From positions 224,759-288,758 of the forward strand of contig NZ_FRBF01000001.1 of NCBI RefSeq assembly GCF_900142545.1: a DNA stretch of 64,000 nt. The letters run 5' to 3'. Numbering within the stretch: the stretch's first letter is position 1; the number at the start of each line of letters is the position of its first letter. Position numbers and translations under genes: made by a program. Source of the DNA: Fibrobacter sp. UWT2. GTDB taxonomy: Bacteria; Fibrobacterota; Fibrobacteria; Fibrobacterales; Fibrobacteraceae. This document shows positions 34,605-44,176 of this stretch, in pieces. The notes below the pieces were generated by a model that saw only the letters and a list, made by a program, of their open reading frames with translations, was not told where the DNA came from and did not search any database.

Positions 34605-35744
34605 ATGGTTCTAAAGAAATTGGCTAATGTATTAGTAACGACTGCGGCAATCGCTTGCCTGCTATTCCTTGTCGCCTGCGATGACGATGGCAGTTCTTCC
34701 CCTGTCACCCCGAGCGACAATGACGTGTCCAGTAGTAGCATTGATTCGGCGAAGTCCTCTTCCAGCGTTAAGAAAGAATCTAGTAGTAGCGTTGCCACGG
34801 CAAATTCTTCCTCGAGTGCAGTCGAAGAGTCCAGCAGTAGCATTGACTCAGCGAAATCTTCCTCTTCTGTCACTCAGAGTTCTTCGTCCTCTGATATAAG
34901 CGTCGTTGAAGAGTCCAGCAGTAGCATTGCCTTGGAAAATTCCTCATCCTCTCTCATGAGTTCTTCCTCCGTCATTCCGAGCAGTAGTGGGGAATCCAGT
35001 AGCAGCGCTGGAGAGGCTGCTTCTAGCAGCTCATCTGTTGAATTGAATTGTTCTGCTCTTTTAGAGGATGAGTTTGGCTGGGATTGGAATATTCCTAAGG
35101 AGTGTCGCTTTAACCCGAATATAACCTACGGCACCATGACGGACAGCCGCGACAAGAAGGTGTACAAGACCATAAAGATTGGTGGCCAGACCTGGATGGC
35201 GGAGAACCTGAATTACTTTGACAAAACCCTTAATGATCGCAGTTGGTGTTTCGGAGCTTCGGATAGTACCACTACGGCAAATTGTGCCGTGGCAGGTCGC
35301 CTTTACACCTGGTCGGCGGCAATCGATTCGGCCAAACTTTATAATGATAAGTCTATAGATTGCGGTCACCGCAAGACCTGTACTTTGCCCGATACAGTGT
35401 ATGGTGTTTGCCCGCCGGGCTGGCACTTGCCGACACGAGCTGAATGGGACGCCTTGATTACTGAAGTGGGCGGGTCAGATGCCGGTAAAGTTCTCAAGTC
35501 GCAGACGGGCTGGTTCGATAATTACGGTGGTACGGATGACGTGGGCTTTACCGGGCTCCCTGTTGGCATAAGGAACTACGATGGTGACGCCTTCGACGAC
35601 GATGCCTTCGAAACCCGCTTCTGGAGTGCTACTGAGTACAGCAGCTACGGCGCGTACTACATGGATTTGTTCACCAGCGATGATGCGTCCGTGAACACTG
35701 GCAACAAGCACTACGGGTTCTCTGTTCGCTGTCTCCAGAACTAG
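34605..35744 (+). CDS. FISUMP-domain lipoprotein with poly-serine linker
   Basis: 379 residues. Signal peptide with lipobox LVAC (Cys 25), then DDDGSS and a roughly 100-residue low-complexity linker of serine clusters alternating with short acidic/Ala motifs (VEESSSSIDSAKSSSS type). One FISUMP domain follows, from about residue 176 (TMTDSRDKKVYKTIKIGGQ, then [26 protein letters not shown] at the end). A second example, beside the triple-domain protein at 11723, of this Fibrobacter family. Probably displayed on the outer surface. AAGGGGG lies near the start. Confidence 0.88.
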   Translation: MVLKKLANVLVTTAAIACLLFLVACDDDGSSSPVTPSDNDVSSSSIDSAKSSSSVKKESSSSVATANSSSSAVEESSSSIDSAKSSSSVTQSSSSSDISVVEESSSSIALENSSSSLMSSSSVIPSSSGESSSSAGEAASSSSSVELNCSALLEDEFGWDWNIPKECRFNPNITYGTMTDSRDKKVYKTIKIGGQTWMAENLNYFDKTLNDRSWCFGASDSTTTANCAVAGRLYTWSAAIDSAKLYNDKSIDCGHRKTCTLPDTVYGVCPPGWHLPTRAEWDALITEVGGSDAGKVLKSQTGWFDNYGGTDDVGFTGLPVGIRNYDGDAFDDDAFETRFWSATEYSSYGAYYMDLFTSDDASVNTGNKHYGFSVRCLQN

Positions 35745-35761
35745 CTGTTAACGCGAAATAA

Positions 35762-36736
35762 TTAGCGCAAAGAATTTCTGAAGACCCGGGCGACTTCGTC
35801 GGGGTCTTCGCTTTTTAGCCAGCTGAGAGTTTCGGTGCCGCGGTAGCTCCAGCCGAAAATGTTGTCGATGCCGGCCTTGCGGCTTTCTTCGACGGCGATA
35901 GCGAGATCATTTTCGCGGCCCGCTTCAATCTGGTATGCCTTGATCCACATCTGCACGGCCTTGCCGTACTTGGTGGCGACATCCACAAGCTTCTTGGCGG
36001 TTTCGGCGTATTTTTCGCGGACCCATTCTTCGGTCGCTCCCTTTTCCCAGTACGGGTCAGATGCGACTTCGTCGACGCTTTCGAGGCTTGCCACGCGGCC
36101 CCAGTCGTCGAGGCCTGCGGGGAACCACGGCGGAAGCATGCACACGCAGTTGCGCTTGCCGCGGGCGTGAACATCTTCTGTCATTTCTTTCAGAAAATCA
36201 ATGAGCGAATCCTCACGGAATATTTTCACGTCTTCGGTGAGTTCGGTGGGCATGTTGTACCCGAATTGCTTGCGGAACTTGGCCTGGCATTTTTCACAAC
36301 GACAACTCCAGTTGCTAAGGCCGCCCTTCTCGAAATAGAAATGCGGCTCGTCCCAGAAAATCGTGCTCACCTTCGTAGCGCAAACAGATTCAATCCACTT
36401 GTGCATGTAAGCGCGGAATTCCGGATGGTTCGGGCAGGCGGCTACCTTGGGCTTGCCGTCGAGTGCCACCTGGCATAAGTCATGGTTCCTTGCGGTGAGT
36501 TCCGAATAAGCCTCGCCGCCAAACACGCGGCCGACACCCCACGGATTCACGTAGACTGTCAGACCGAGCTCTGCAGACTGGTCCACGATATCCTTCATGG
36601 TGCCGTAGTAATATTGTTCGTCTTCTTCGCTCCAAGTGTGGAGAACCGCGTTAAAACCGGCCGCCTTGATGTCTTGCATATCGGCAAGAACATGCTTGGG
36701 CGAACGCACGCCAAAATAACTTACGCCTTTAATCAT
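35762..36736 (-). CDS. Putative TIM-barrel glycoside hydrolase-like protein
   Basis: 324 residues, cytoplasmic (no signal peptide). The pattern suggests a beta/alpha barrel: HTWSEED, LGLTVYVNPWGVG, ISTIFWDEPHFYF with an acidic DEPH pair at a strand end, WFPAGLDDWG, FGWSYRGTETLSW. A small cysteine cluster CRCEKCQAKF (about residues 153-162) is followed by FRKQFG, a motif met in some barrel hydrolases. The exact family and substrate are not recognised. TAAATT lies six bases before the start, again without a Shine-Dalgarno site. Confidence 0.65.
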   Translation of the reverse strand: MIKGVSYFGVRSPKHVLADMQDIKAAGFNAVLHTWSEEDEQYYYGTMKDIVDQSAELGLTVYVNPWGVGRVFGGEAYSELTARNHDLCQVALDGKPKVAACPNHPEFRAYMHKWIESVCATKVSTIFWDEPHFYFEKGGLSNWSCRCEKCQAKFRKQFGYNMPTELTEDVKIFREDSLIDFLKEMTEDVHARGKRNCVCMLPPWFPAGLDDWGRVASLESVDEVASDPYWEKGATEEWVREKYAETAKKLVDVATKYGKAVQMWIKAYQIEAGRENDLAIAVEESRKAGIDNIFGWSYRGTETLSWLKSEDPDEVARVFRNSLR

Positions 36737-36762
36737 GCGTAGAATTTAGTATTTAGAGAGAG

Positions 36763-37185
36763 CTAGTTGTTTGCCCATTGGGGCGATCCGCTCTTGAGCA
36801 ACACCTGTTCGAGCGTGCTATACCATTCGTCTTCACTCACGGGTTTGCGGACCCAGTAATAATTTTCGTCGCACTGGGGGAGCGGCATGTTGTCGGGCAC
36901 CAGTTCCACGATCCACGATTCAGGAATACCATCGTGCAGGAGCTTGCTGAACTTGAGGTTCTGTTCGTGCGGGCGATCTGCGTGGTCGAGAATGATAAGT
37001 GCGGGGGACTGTCCGATAATCAGGGCCGATTCCAGGAGGTTCGTTGCGTCTTCGATTGAATTGCAAGTGTACATGGTGGAATCTTCTGCCAAATCGCCGT
37101 GCTCCAAAAGCCAACGGAATGTCCATTGACTGAGGCGGTCTAAGCTACCGGGGGAGGACGGAGCGATGAAGAAAATGTGTCCCAT
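36763..37185 (-). CDS. Small receiver-like (pseudo-response-regulator) protein
   Basis: 140 residues, not firmly recognised. The order of strands looks like a CheY-type fold: IFFIAPSS at the start, then PALIILDHAD where a phospho-acceptor would lie, WIVELVPD, and YYWVRKPVSEDEW with the Lys-Pro pair of receivers. The N-terminal acidic pair normally needed for Mg binding (DD/ED) is absent, so phosphorylation is doubtful. It is on the same strand as, and 26 bases upstream of, the barrel protein gene at 35762. Confidence 0.6.
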   Translation of the reverse strand: MGHIFFIAPSSPGSLDRLSQWTFRWLLEHGDLAEDSTMYTCNSIEDATNLLESALIIGQSPALIILDHADRPHEQNLKFSKLLHDGIPESWIVELVPDNMPLPQCDENYYWVRKPVSEDEWYSTLEQVLLKSGSPQWANN

Positions 37186-37380
37186 GGCCTAAAAGATAGG
37201 TAATTCTCCCAAATTGTGGATAGATTTTTTCGCCTTTTTCAAAAAATATTTTTTGTCCAAAAGAAACACTCTACTTATCAACAATTTACTACCAAACTGT
37301 TAATTTCGATTTTTTTTAAAAGCTCAAGCGGGAATATTTGTGAATAAAAAAGTGGCTCCTGCGAGTCATATTTTTTATTA

Positions 37381-37412
37381 TACTTCCTACCATCTACTTC
37401 ATACTGTCTACT
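37381..37412. repeat. TACTTCCTAC-type repeat before thiL
   Basis: TACTTCCTACCATCTACTTC, then ATACTGTCTACT: degenerate units of the TACTTCC repeat also found at 47872-47940, 48455-48491 and 59750-59800. The preceding stretch 37186-37380 is AT-rich and holds no gene that I can see. Confidence 0.5.
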
Positions 37413-37417
37413 AAATC

Positions 37418-38413
37418 ATGTTTCCTAACCTAGGCGAATTCAATTTTATTCAGGCCCTTTTGAAGGGCTCCGCCGACTTTAAAAAAGAACCTCCCGTAAC
37501 AAGAGGATGGCTCGGCGTGGGCGACGATTGTGCTCAATTTGACGGTTGGCTCGTGACCAAGGATTTGTCGGTCGAAAACACGCATTTCAGGTTGGATTGG
37601 TCAACGCCGGAACAGGCGGTCGAAAAGCATATCGTTTCAAACGTGTCCGATATTTCTGCCATGGGTGGAATCCCGCGCTTTGCGGTTCTCGGGCTTTGCA
37701 TCAATAAGAACTGGTCCCTAGAAACCCGTACCCGCGTGCAGACCGCGATTTCACAGGGTTTTGCCAAGCGTGGCATCGCGCTGATTGGCGGTGACACGGT
37801 CGTGGGCGATGTGGGAATGTTTTCGACAACGCTCTTGGGCTTGCTTGAAAATGAAAATTCGAAACCGCTGTTGCGCTCGGCGGTAAAACCGGGCGATAAG
37901 TTGTACGTGAACGGGACGCTTGGTAAATCGGATGCGGGTCTTTGGCTGTTGATGAACCACCCTGAAGCCAAGGATGAATTCCCGACGCTGGTGGAATACC
38001 ACCTGTCGCCCAAGATTTGCGAACGGGCGGGGGCGGAACTTTTGCGCTTGGGGGCCTTTGGGGCGTGCATGGACATTAGTGACGGGCTTTCGTCGGAACT
38101 GAACCATTTGGCTCTATCTTCGAATGTGAGTTTGCAAATTGACGAGCAAAAACTCCCGATTGACCCCGAAGTTTTGCGATTGTGCGCAAAATATGGCCAA
38201 AATCCCCTAAATTTTGCATTAAATGGCGGAGAAGAATACGAACTTCTATTTGCAAATTCTAGCCCAAAAAGTATATTTATGAAAAATACCCAATTGGGCG
38301 AGGTGTGCGAAATTGGATATGCTGCGGAAAAATCCGTTGGCGACCCAGTGAACATGCTTTGCAAAAATGGAGAAAAAATGCCCGTTCAACCGCGGGCGTG
38401 GTCGCATTTATGA
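37418..38413 (+). CDS. thiL: Thiamine-monophosphate kinase
   Basis: Phosphorylates thiamine monophosphate to the cofactor thiamine pyrophosphate. 331 residues: GWLGVGDDCAQFDG (metal-binding aspartates), DLSVENTHF, NVSDISAMGGIPRFAVLGL, GGDTVVGDVGMFSTTLLG and DISDGLSSELNHLA are the ThiL/PurM-type motifs. There is no clear Shine-Dalgarno site. Its stop overlaps the following PilB-like start (ATGA). No other thiamine gene is near. Confidence 0.93.
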   Translation: MFPNLGEFNFIQALLKGSADFKKEPPVTRGWLGVGDDCAQFDGWLVTKDLSVENTHFRLDWSTPEQAVEKHIVSNVSDISAMGGIPRFAVLGLCINKNWSLETRTRVQTAISQGFAKRGIALIGGDTVVGDVGMFSTTLLGLLENENSKPLLRSAVKPGDKLYVNGTLGKSDAGLWLLMNHPEAKDEFPTLVEYHLSPKICERAGAELLRLGAFGACMDISDGLSSELNHLALSSNVSLQIDEQKLPIDPEVLRLCAKYGQNPLNFALNGGEEYELLFANSSPKSIFMKNTQLGEVCEIGYAAEKSVGDPVNMLCKNGEKMPVQPRAWSHL

Positions 38414-40350
38414 TAAATAGCAATAAGATGAACTTGGGCCAGCTTCTGCTTCGTCAAGGCGTATTGGACGAAGACCAGTTGGCGCATGCCATGGCCGAAC
38501 ACAAGCGTACCGGTCTTATGCTCAGTAAGATCCTGGTGCGCTTGGGAATGGTGAGCGAAGAAACGCTGACGAACATTCTCGGTTCGCAAATGCAGTCCTC
38601 GACCAAGATGCGTATCGGTGAGATGCTCCTTGCTCAGGGTTACATTACCCAGGAGCAGTTGGACAAGGCTCTAGAAACGCAGAAGACTTCGGGCAAGCGT
38701 CTAGGGCGTACCCTGGTGGACTTGGGCTTCATGCCCGAGGAACGCTTGATCGAAATTCTTTCGAGACAGTTCGAAGTTCCGTACGTAAAGCTTGAAAACT
38801 TCAATATTGACCCGGAAGCCTATACCTTCTTGCCCGAAGACATGTGTAAGCAGTACAAGGTGCTTCCCTTGTTCGTGCAGAAGGGCGAAGACGACCGCCG
38901 CCAGGTCCGTTCCGTGATGACCATTGCCATGACGGACCCCACGAACATGCGCACGATCAGCATCGTGAAGTTCAAGGTCCGTATGGATGTCGACATCGTG
39001 ATGGCTTCCGAAGCCGACGTGATGAAGGCGATTGAACGCGTCTTTGCGGGTCACAGTGATAGTGGCAACGAAGAATCTCTTGCTGAACTTATTGGAGAAT
39101 CTAAAGAAGGCGAAGAACTGGAAACCGTGGAACGCGGTCAGGGCAACAGCGACGAACCTGAACTTTCTGACGAAGAAGGCCGCGCTGTGGTGAAAATCGT
39201 GACCACGTTGATCCACGAAGCCATTGCCCGTAAGGCATCTGATATTCACCTGGAACCGCAGGAAACGTTCCTTAAGCTGCGTTACCGTATTGACGGTGAC
39301 CTGCAGGTGATGTCCCCGATTCCGGCACGTTTGATGCCGCAGATTCTTTCGCGTATTAAGCTCCTTTCGAAGATGGATATTGCTGAAAAGCGTAAACCCT
39401 TGGATGGTCGTTTTACCGTGCGTTACAAGGGTTCCGAAGTTGACCTTCGTGTGAGCTCGTTCCCGATTTCTCTGCGTAAGCGCGGCGTTTGCGAAAAAAT
39501 CGTTATGCGTATTTTGAACCCGAATTCCGGTCAGTTCCCGCTGAAGGATATGGGTTTTGACCCGCGCGTGCTCAAGCAGTTTATTGATGCGATTAATGCT
39601 CCTAACGGTATTGTGCTGGTGACCGGTCCTACCGGTTCCGGTAAGTCTACCACGCTTTATGCTTCTATTCGAGAAATTTTGGATTCCACGATTAACATCT
39701 CTACGATGGAAGACCCGGTGGAATTGAATATTGATGGTGTGAACCAAGGTCAGATCAACAACGCCGCAGGCTTTACCTTTGCGGCGGGCATTCGCGCCCT
39801 GCTGCGTCAGGACCCGGATGTGATTATGATCGGTGAAATGCGTGACCAAGAAACTTCGTCCATGGCTATTGAAGCTGCTTTAACGGGTCACTTGGTCTTC
39901 AGTACGCTCCATACCAACGACGCCGCCGGTGCATTCCCGCGTTTGCTCGAAATGGGTCTGGAACCGTTCCTTGTGTCTACCGCTATCAAGGGTGTGCTGG
40001 CACAGCGTCTTGTGCGCCGCATCTGTAAGTATTGTAAGGAACCTGTTGAAATTTCGCAGGCCATGCGTGACGAATTCCACTTGAGCCCCGACATGCAGTT
40101 CTACCACGGCAAGGGTTGCGACAAGTGTGAAGGCTCGGGCTACAAGGGCCGTTGCGGTATTTACGAATTCCTGGTGCCGAACGAAACGGTGCGTAACCTG
40201 ATTATCAAGCGTTCTTCGGGCGACGTGATTAAGCGTGCTGCCATGCAGGAATGCGGCATGATTACGCTGCGTATGGATGGTATCCAGAAGGCTCTCGACG
40301 GTCACACGACGCTTGAACAGGCTATCGGTGCTTCTACGTCGGATGATTAG
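38410..40350 (+). CDS. Type IV pilus / type II secretion assembly ATPase (PilB/GspE)
   Basis: Hexameric ATPase that drives pilin or pseudopilin assembly. 646 residues: two N-terminal helical repeats (GQLLLRQGVLDEDQL and GEMLLAQGYITQEQL), a MshEN-like domain (to about 165), a linker and the ATPase core. The core has KASDIHLEP, RYRIDGDL, Walker A GPTGSGKS (K412), the Asp box around STMEDPVE and Walker B VIMIGEMRDQET. A zinc tetracysteine (C539, C542, C570, C573) marks the PilB/GspE type. ATG 38410 overlaps the thiL stop; a second ATG at 38428 is possible. PilM/PilN-like genes lie at 45392. Confidence 0.93.
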   Translation: MINSNKMNLGQLLLRQGVLDEDQLAHAMAEHKRTGLMLSKILVRLGMVSEETLTNILGSQMQSSTKMRIGEMLLAQGYITQEQLDKALETQKTSGKRLGRTLVDLGFMPEERLIEILSRQFEVPYVKLENFNIDPEAYTFLPEDMCKQYKVLPLFVQKGEDDRRQVRSVMTIAMTDPTNMRTISIVKFKVRMDVDIVMASEADVMKAIERVFAGHSDSGNEESLAELIGESKEGEELETVERGQGNSDEPELSDEEGRAVVKIVTTLIHEAIARKASDIHLEPQETFLKLRYRIDGDLQVMSPIPARLMPQILSRIKLLSKMDIAEKRKPLDGRFTVRYKGSEVDLRVSSFPISLRKRGVCEKIVMRILNPNSGQFPLKDMGFDPRVLKQFIDAINAPNGIVLVTGPTGSGKSTTLYASIREILDSTINISTMEDPVELNIDGVNQGQINNAAGFTFAAGIRALLRQDPDVIMIGEMRDQETSSMAIEAALTGHLVFSTLHTNDAAGAFPRLLEMGLEPFLVSTAIKGVLAQRLVRRICKYCKEPVEISQAMRDEFHLSPDMQFYHGKGCDKCEGSGYKGRCGIYEFLVPNETVRNLIIKRSSGDVIKRAAMQECGMITLRMDGIQKALDGHTTLEQAIGASTSDD

Positions 40351-40365
40351 TTTGCTGATTTATGC

Positions 40366-40401
40366 AAAACGGGTGTTCCAATTTTGGAACACCCGTTTTT
40401 T
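40366..40401. terminator. Bidirectional terminator between pilB and outer-membrane gene
   Basis: AAAACGGGTGTTCCA (40366-40380) pairs perfectly with TGGAACACCCGTTTT (40385-40399); T-rich on one strand and A-rich on the other, suitable for both convergent genes. Confidence 0.93.
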
Positions 40402-40420
40402 GTTGATGCTTATTTGACTA

Positions 40421-41179
40421 TTAGAAGCCGAGCATTACGCCGACGGACGGAACGATGCTAAAGTTTCCTGAATCGTCATCGGAATAGGTTTCGGAAAGGG
40501 TGAAGTCGCCCTTTTCATAATTGACGGAGCTGCTTGATTCGGAAGCGGCAATCCATCTGGCACTGAGGCTTGCATATATGCCGGCATGGTCAGAAACTTT
40601 CTTGAAGGCCAAGGCTTCGATGCCTCCGATATAACCACCGACGGTTTGGCTAAAGTATTTTTTGACTTTGCCGAGATCCTTGTGGTCGAATTCCTTCTTG
40701 TCGCTTTCAAATCTTGCCTTTTCGTAACCAAAAGTGGCGAGTAAGGATAAGCTAATTGGTTCGTTAACACCGAAGGTGTAACCGATGCCGAAATTGAATA
40801 GGGAATAGCTACCGCTTTGCCATTCATCGTCAGAATCATCAAACTTGAGATCGTTGGAAACAGCTCCGTTTTCGTCTACGTTTAATGCGACCGTGAGACC
40901 GGTACGAGTCATTCCGATGTAGTTGATGTTGAGACCGTAACCGATAACGTCAAAGTGTCTATCGTTGATATTGTATCTAGAAACCGGGACTGCAAAGCCG
41001 AGGCCAAGCATGCTAAACCATTTCTTCTCGGCTGGGGCTGCTTGCGGTGTTGCTTCGGGGGCTTCGGCGACAGCCGGTTCTTGTTCGGATGCTGTTGCGA
41101 CGACGGCAGAGGCTTCTTGTGCAAATGCGGCAGAGCCGAGTAATAGTGCTGCAGTCAAAAAGACATGCATTTTTTTCAT
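40421..41179 (-). CDS. Outer-membrane beta-barrel protein
   Basis: 252 residues: signal peptide (MKKMHVFLTAALLLGSAAFA), an Ala/Glu/Pro-rich spacer (about 25-50) and about eight amphipathic strands (WFSMLGLGFAVPVSRYNI, YGLNINYIGMTRTGLTVALNV, FNFGIGYTFG, SLSLLATFGYEKARF), ending in MLGF with a terminal phenylalanine as barrels require. Resembles small OmpA/OmpW-like barrels. No specific function can be given. GGAGAAAA precedes the start. Confidence 0.8.
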   Translation of the reverse strand: MKKMHVFLTAALLLGSAAFAQEASAVVATASEQEPAVAEAPEATPQAAPAEKKWFSMLGLGFAVPVSRYNINDRHFDVIGYGLNINYIGMTRTGLTVALNVDENGAVSNDLKFDDSDDEWQSGSYSLFNFGIGYTFGVNEPISLSLLATFGYEKARFESDKKEFDHKDLGKVKKYFSQTVGGYIGGIEALAFKKVSDHAGIYASLSARWIAASESSSSVNYEKGDFTLSETYSDDDSGNFSIVPSVGVMLGF

Positions 41180-41319
41180 TTTATTTTCTCCTGATAGGTC
41201 TATAATTTGATGTATGCAAATGTAGTTAAAATGTCTTGAAAATGTATGAAATCTTCAAACGGCTTTCAGTTGTGGAAATTTTTGCTATATTGCACATCTG
41301 TGTATTAAAAGGGACCCCC

Positions 41320-43803
41320 ATGGCGAATATTGTAGATAATGCTGTTTTAGATAGAGAATTGAACCCGGAACAGGCCGCGGCGGCTAAAAAGATTGATGGA
41401 CCGATGCTGATTTTGGCGGGTGCCGGTTCGGGAAAAACGCGTTGCATTACCTATAAGATTGCTCACCTTGTTTCGCAGTATAACGTGGAACCGGACCGCA
41501 TTCTGGCGGTGACCTTTACGAACAAGGCCGCTCGCGAAATGAAGTCGCGTATCCAGAAGTTGCTTGCGACCAACATGAATTTTGCCTGGATGGGAACGTT
41601 CCATTCCGTGTGCTTGCGCCTTTTGAAGCTTTGCCTTTCCAAGCAGTCCGTGCTTGATGCTTTGGGAGGCAAGTGGTACGACGGCAATTTCTCGATTTAC
41701 GATGATGACGACCAGAAAAGGCTCCTGAAAGAAATTATGAAGGAGCAGGTGGGCGATAACTTTGAACCCTCCGAAGTCAAGAAAATGCATGGGGCGATTT
41801 CAAAGTACAAGAACACGATTTTGTATCGTGGAAAAGCCGCTCAGCTGCAGACTCCCGATGTCGCGCAGGATTTGGCGAACTTTCCGGATGAAGTCCTTCG
41901 TGCGAAAATCTATGCTGAATACCAGAAGCGCCTCAAGGAATCTAATGCCATGGACTTTGATGACCTGTTGTTCAACACGGTCTACATGCTGCAAAAAATT
42001 CCCAATTTGGCTTCGCAGCTGGCACAACGTTTTCGTTATGTGGTGGTGGACGAATATCAGGACACGAACGACGTTCAGTATGAACTCTTGAAGTTGCTTA
42101 TCAACGAAAACAAGAACGTGACGGTGGTGGGTGACGATGACCAGAGTATTTACGGCTGGCGTGGCGCTAATATCAAGATTATCCGTAACTTTCATCGCGA
42201 CTTTGCTCCGGTGACGATTGTCAAGCTCGAACGCAACTACCGCTCCACGGCCAACATCGTGAAGGGCGCTGGTTCTGTGATTGCGCACAATATTCGCCCG
42301 CAAGAAATGCAGAAGAACGTATTCTCTAAAGAAGACGCTGGCGAACTCATTCATGTGCGCCACTTTATGGATGACCGCTCCGAAGCATCTACCATTGCAG
42401 ACACGATTGCAAAGGCTGGTGAAGATTTCTACGCCAAGACGGCTGTGTTCTACCGCACCAACGCGCAGTCCCGCGCCTTGGAAAAGGCGCTGAATGACCG
42501 CCGTATACCGTCGGTCATTTTTGGCGGCATGCGATTCTGGGACCGTAAAGAAATCAAGGATGTGCTCGCATACTTGCGCCTGCTCGCTAACGAAAAAGAC
42601 GATGCCGCCTACCTGCGCGTGATTAACACGCCTCCGCGTGCAATCGGCAAGACTACCGTTGAAAACATTCTCGAACGTGAACGCAACGGTGAAGGCTCCT
42701 TCTGGGACAACTTGCTCGCCGAAGTCAACAGCGGAAGCCGCTCGGCGATTAAGCTCAAGGGCTTTACGGACTTGGTGCAGAGCTGGAAGGCTTTGCTTGC
42801 CGCAGGCGAAACACCGCTCCCGATTTTGGCTGAAAAGATTATTACCGATGTGGGATATAAGGAATTCCTGCGCAAAGAAGACGAACTCACCGCAGACGAA
42901 CGCATCGGTAACTTGGATGAAATGGTGAACGCCATCCGCGAATTTGACGAAGAACATCCGGGTGCAACGCTCGATGCCTTCTTGCAGGATATTTCGCTTT
43001 TGACCGATGCCGACAAGAAGGTGGACAATTCCAAGGGCCAGGTGACGCTCATGACGATTCACATGGCGAAGGGCTTGGAATTCAACACTGTGCATATCGC
43101 CGGCTGCGACGAAGAAATCTTCCCGCTCATTCGTGCGTCGTCTACCATGTCCGGCGCCGAGATGAACGAGCAGATGGAAGAAGAACGCCGCCTGTTCTAC
43201 GTGGGCTGTACCCGCGCCGAAAAGAAGTTGTACCTGTACCACGCGGAACGTCGCTTCTTCCAGGGCAACATTCGTCCGTTCGCTCCGTCCAGGTTCCTTA
43301 AGGAATTGGATCCGTCGGTAGTCGACTTTACGCCTTGCACTGATTTCGGCTTTGGCGGTAACGACTTCAATCAGGATTTCGGCGGCTCGTCGGGTTTCTC
43401 GCGTCCGCCGCGTCCGAACATTCCGTCTTACCCGCGTAGGCCTTCGGGTAGTTTCGGTGGTAGTTCTTCGCGCCCGAATAATTTCGGTTCGCACGGGTTC
43501 AGCCGTCCTTCGATTCCGAACTCCGTCAAGAAGAATGACAAGCACATCGTTTACCGCAACCCGGTGAAGGTGGCCGCCCCTGTCAAGCCGGCAGAACCTT
43601 CGGGACCGCGCGTCGTCTACGATGAATTCAGCGAGAATCCGTACCATCCGGGTGTACGTGTGCGCCATATGAAATATGGCGTTGGTACTATTGTGAAGTG
43701 CTACGGTACTGGCGATAATGCCCGTGTGGACGTGCGTTTTGGTAACGATCCGACCATTCGTACGATTATTTTGAAGTATGCGGCGCTGCAAATAGTGGGC
43801 TAA
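41320..43803 (+). CDS. pcrA: UvrD/PcrA-type ATP-dependent DNA helicase
   Basis: Superfamily 1A 3'-5' helicase in repair and replication-fork processing. 827 residues: LNPEQAAAAKKIDGPML (Q motif), Walker A AGAGSGKT (K39), VVDEYQDTND (motif II), DDDQSIYGWRGA, LERNYRST, motif V/VI TIHMAKGLEFNTVHIAG and EERRLFYVGCTRA. A Gly/Ser/Pro/Phe-rich linker (about 690-760) leads to a C-terminal Tudor-like domain (GVRVRHMKYGVGTIV). ATG 41320 with AAAAGGGA is preferred over the in-frame ATG at 41236. Confidence 0.93.
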   Translation: MANIVDNAVLDRELNPEQAAAAKKIDGPMLILAGAGSGKTRCITYKIAHLVSQYNVEPDRILAVTFTNKAAREMKSRIQKLLATNMNFAWMGTFHSVCLRLLKLCLSKQSVLDALGGKWYDGNFSIYDDDDQKRLLKEIMKEQVGDNFEPSEVKKMHGAISKYKNTILYRGKAAQLQTPDVAQDLANFPDEVLRAKIYAEYQKRLKESNAMDFDDLLFNTVYMLQKIPNLASQLAQRFRYVVVDEYQDTNDVQYELLKLLINENKNVTVVGDDDQSIYGWRGANIKIIRNFHRDFAPVTIVKLERNYRSTANIVKGAGSVIAHNIRPQEMQKNVFSKEDAGELIHVRHFMDDRSEASTIADTIAKAGEDFYAKTAVFYRTNAQSRALEKALNDRRIPSVIFGGMRFWDRKEIKDVLAYLRLLANEKDDAAYLRVINTPPRAIGKTTVENILERERNGEGSFWDNLLAEVNSGSRSAIKLKGFTDLVQSWKALLAAGETPLPILAEKIITDVGYKEFLRKEDELTADERIGNLDEMVNAIREFDEEHPGATLDAFLQDISLLTDADKKVDNSKGQVTLMTIHMAKGLEFNTVHIAGCDEEIFPLIRASSTMSGAEMNEQMEEERRLFYVGCTRAEKKLYLYHAERRFFQGNIRPFAPSRFLKELDPSVVDFTPCTDFGFGGNDFNQDFGGSSGFSRPPRPNIPSYPRRPSGSFGGSSSRPNNFGSHGFSRPSIPNSVKKNDKHIVYRNPVKVAAPVKPAEPSGPRVVYDEFSENPYHPGVRVRHMKYGVGTIVKCYGTGDNARVDVRFGNDPTIRTIILKYAALQIVG

Positions 43804-43878
43804 GGCGCATTTAGCAACTCTGAGTTGCTTTTTCGTCGAAATTATTTGCTATTTTGTTGCCGTAAGAAAAGAGGTTTT

Positions 43879-44166
43879 ATGCTCGAACGTGAAGAAGTTT
43901 TGAAACTCGCGAAGCTTTCTAGGCTTGAAGTCGCCGAAGAAGATATCGAATCCGTGAAGGGTCACTTGGACAAGATGCTCAACCACCTTGAAGCTCTCAA
44001 GGCTTTGAACCTTTCCGACGTGGAACCGATGACCGCTGTCGAAAACGGCGCCACGATTCTCCGCGAAGACGTGCCCGTGCAGGGATTCTCGCTCGAAAAG
44101 GCCTTCATGAATGCTCCGGCAGTGGAAAATGACCACTTCGCCATTCCGAAGGTGATCGGCGGCTAA
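43879..44166 (+). CDS. gatC: Asp-tRNA(Asn)/Glu-tRNA(Gln) amidotransferase subunit C
   Basis: Small structural subunit of the GatCAB amidotransferase that makes Gln-tRNA or Asn-tRNA by amidation. 95 residues with the family pattern: EEVLKLAKLSRLEVAEEDIE, HLDKMLNHLEAL, DVEPMT and LREDVP. AAAAGAGG lies before ATG 43879, so the upstream ATG at 43825 is rejected. gatA and gatB are not in this window. Confidence 0.93.
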   Translation: MLEREEVLKLAKLSRLEVAEEDIESVKGHLDKMLNHLEALKALNLSDVEPMTAVENGATILREDVPVQGFSLEKAFMNAPAVENDHFAIPKVIGG

Positions 44167-44176
44167 TCTTTAGCCC

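Noticed and set aside
41800..43791. A 663-residue minus-strand frame across pcrA
   Set aside because: Antisense shadow of a clear helicase gene with all SF1 motifs; no ribosome site or recognisable domain.
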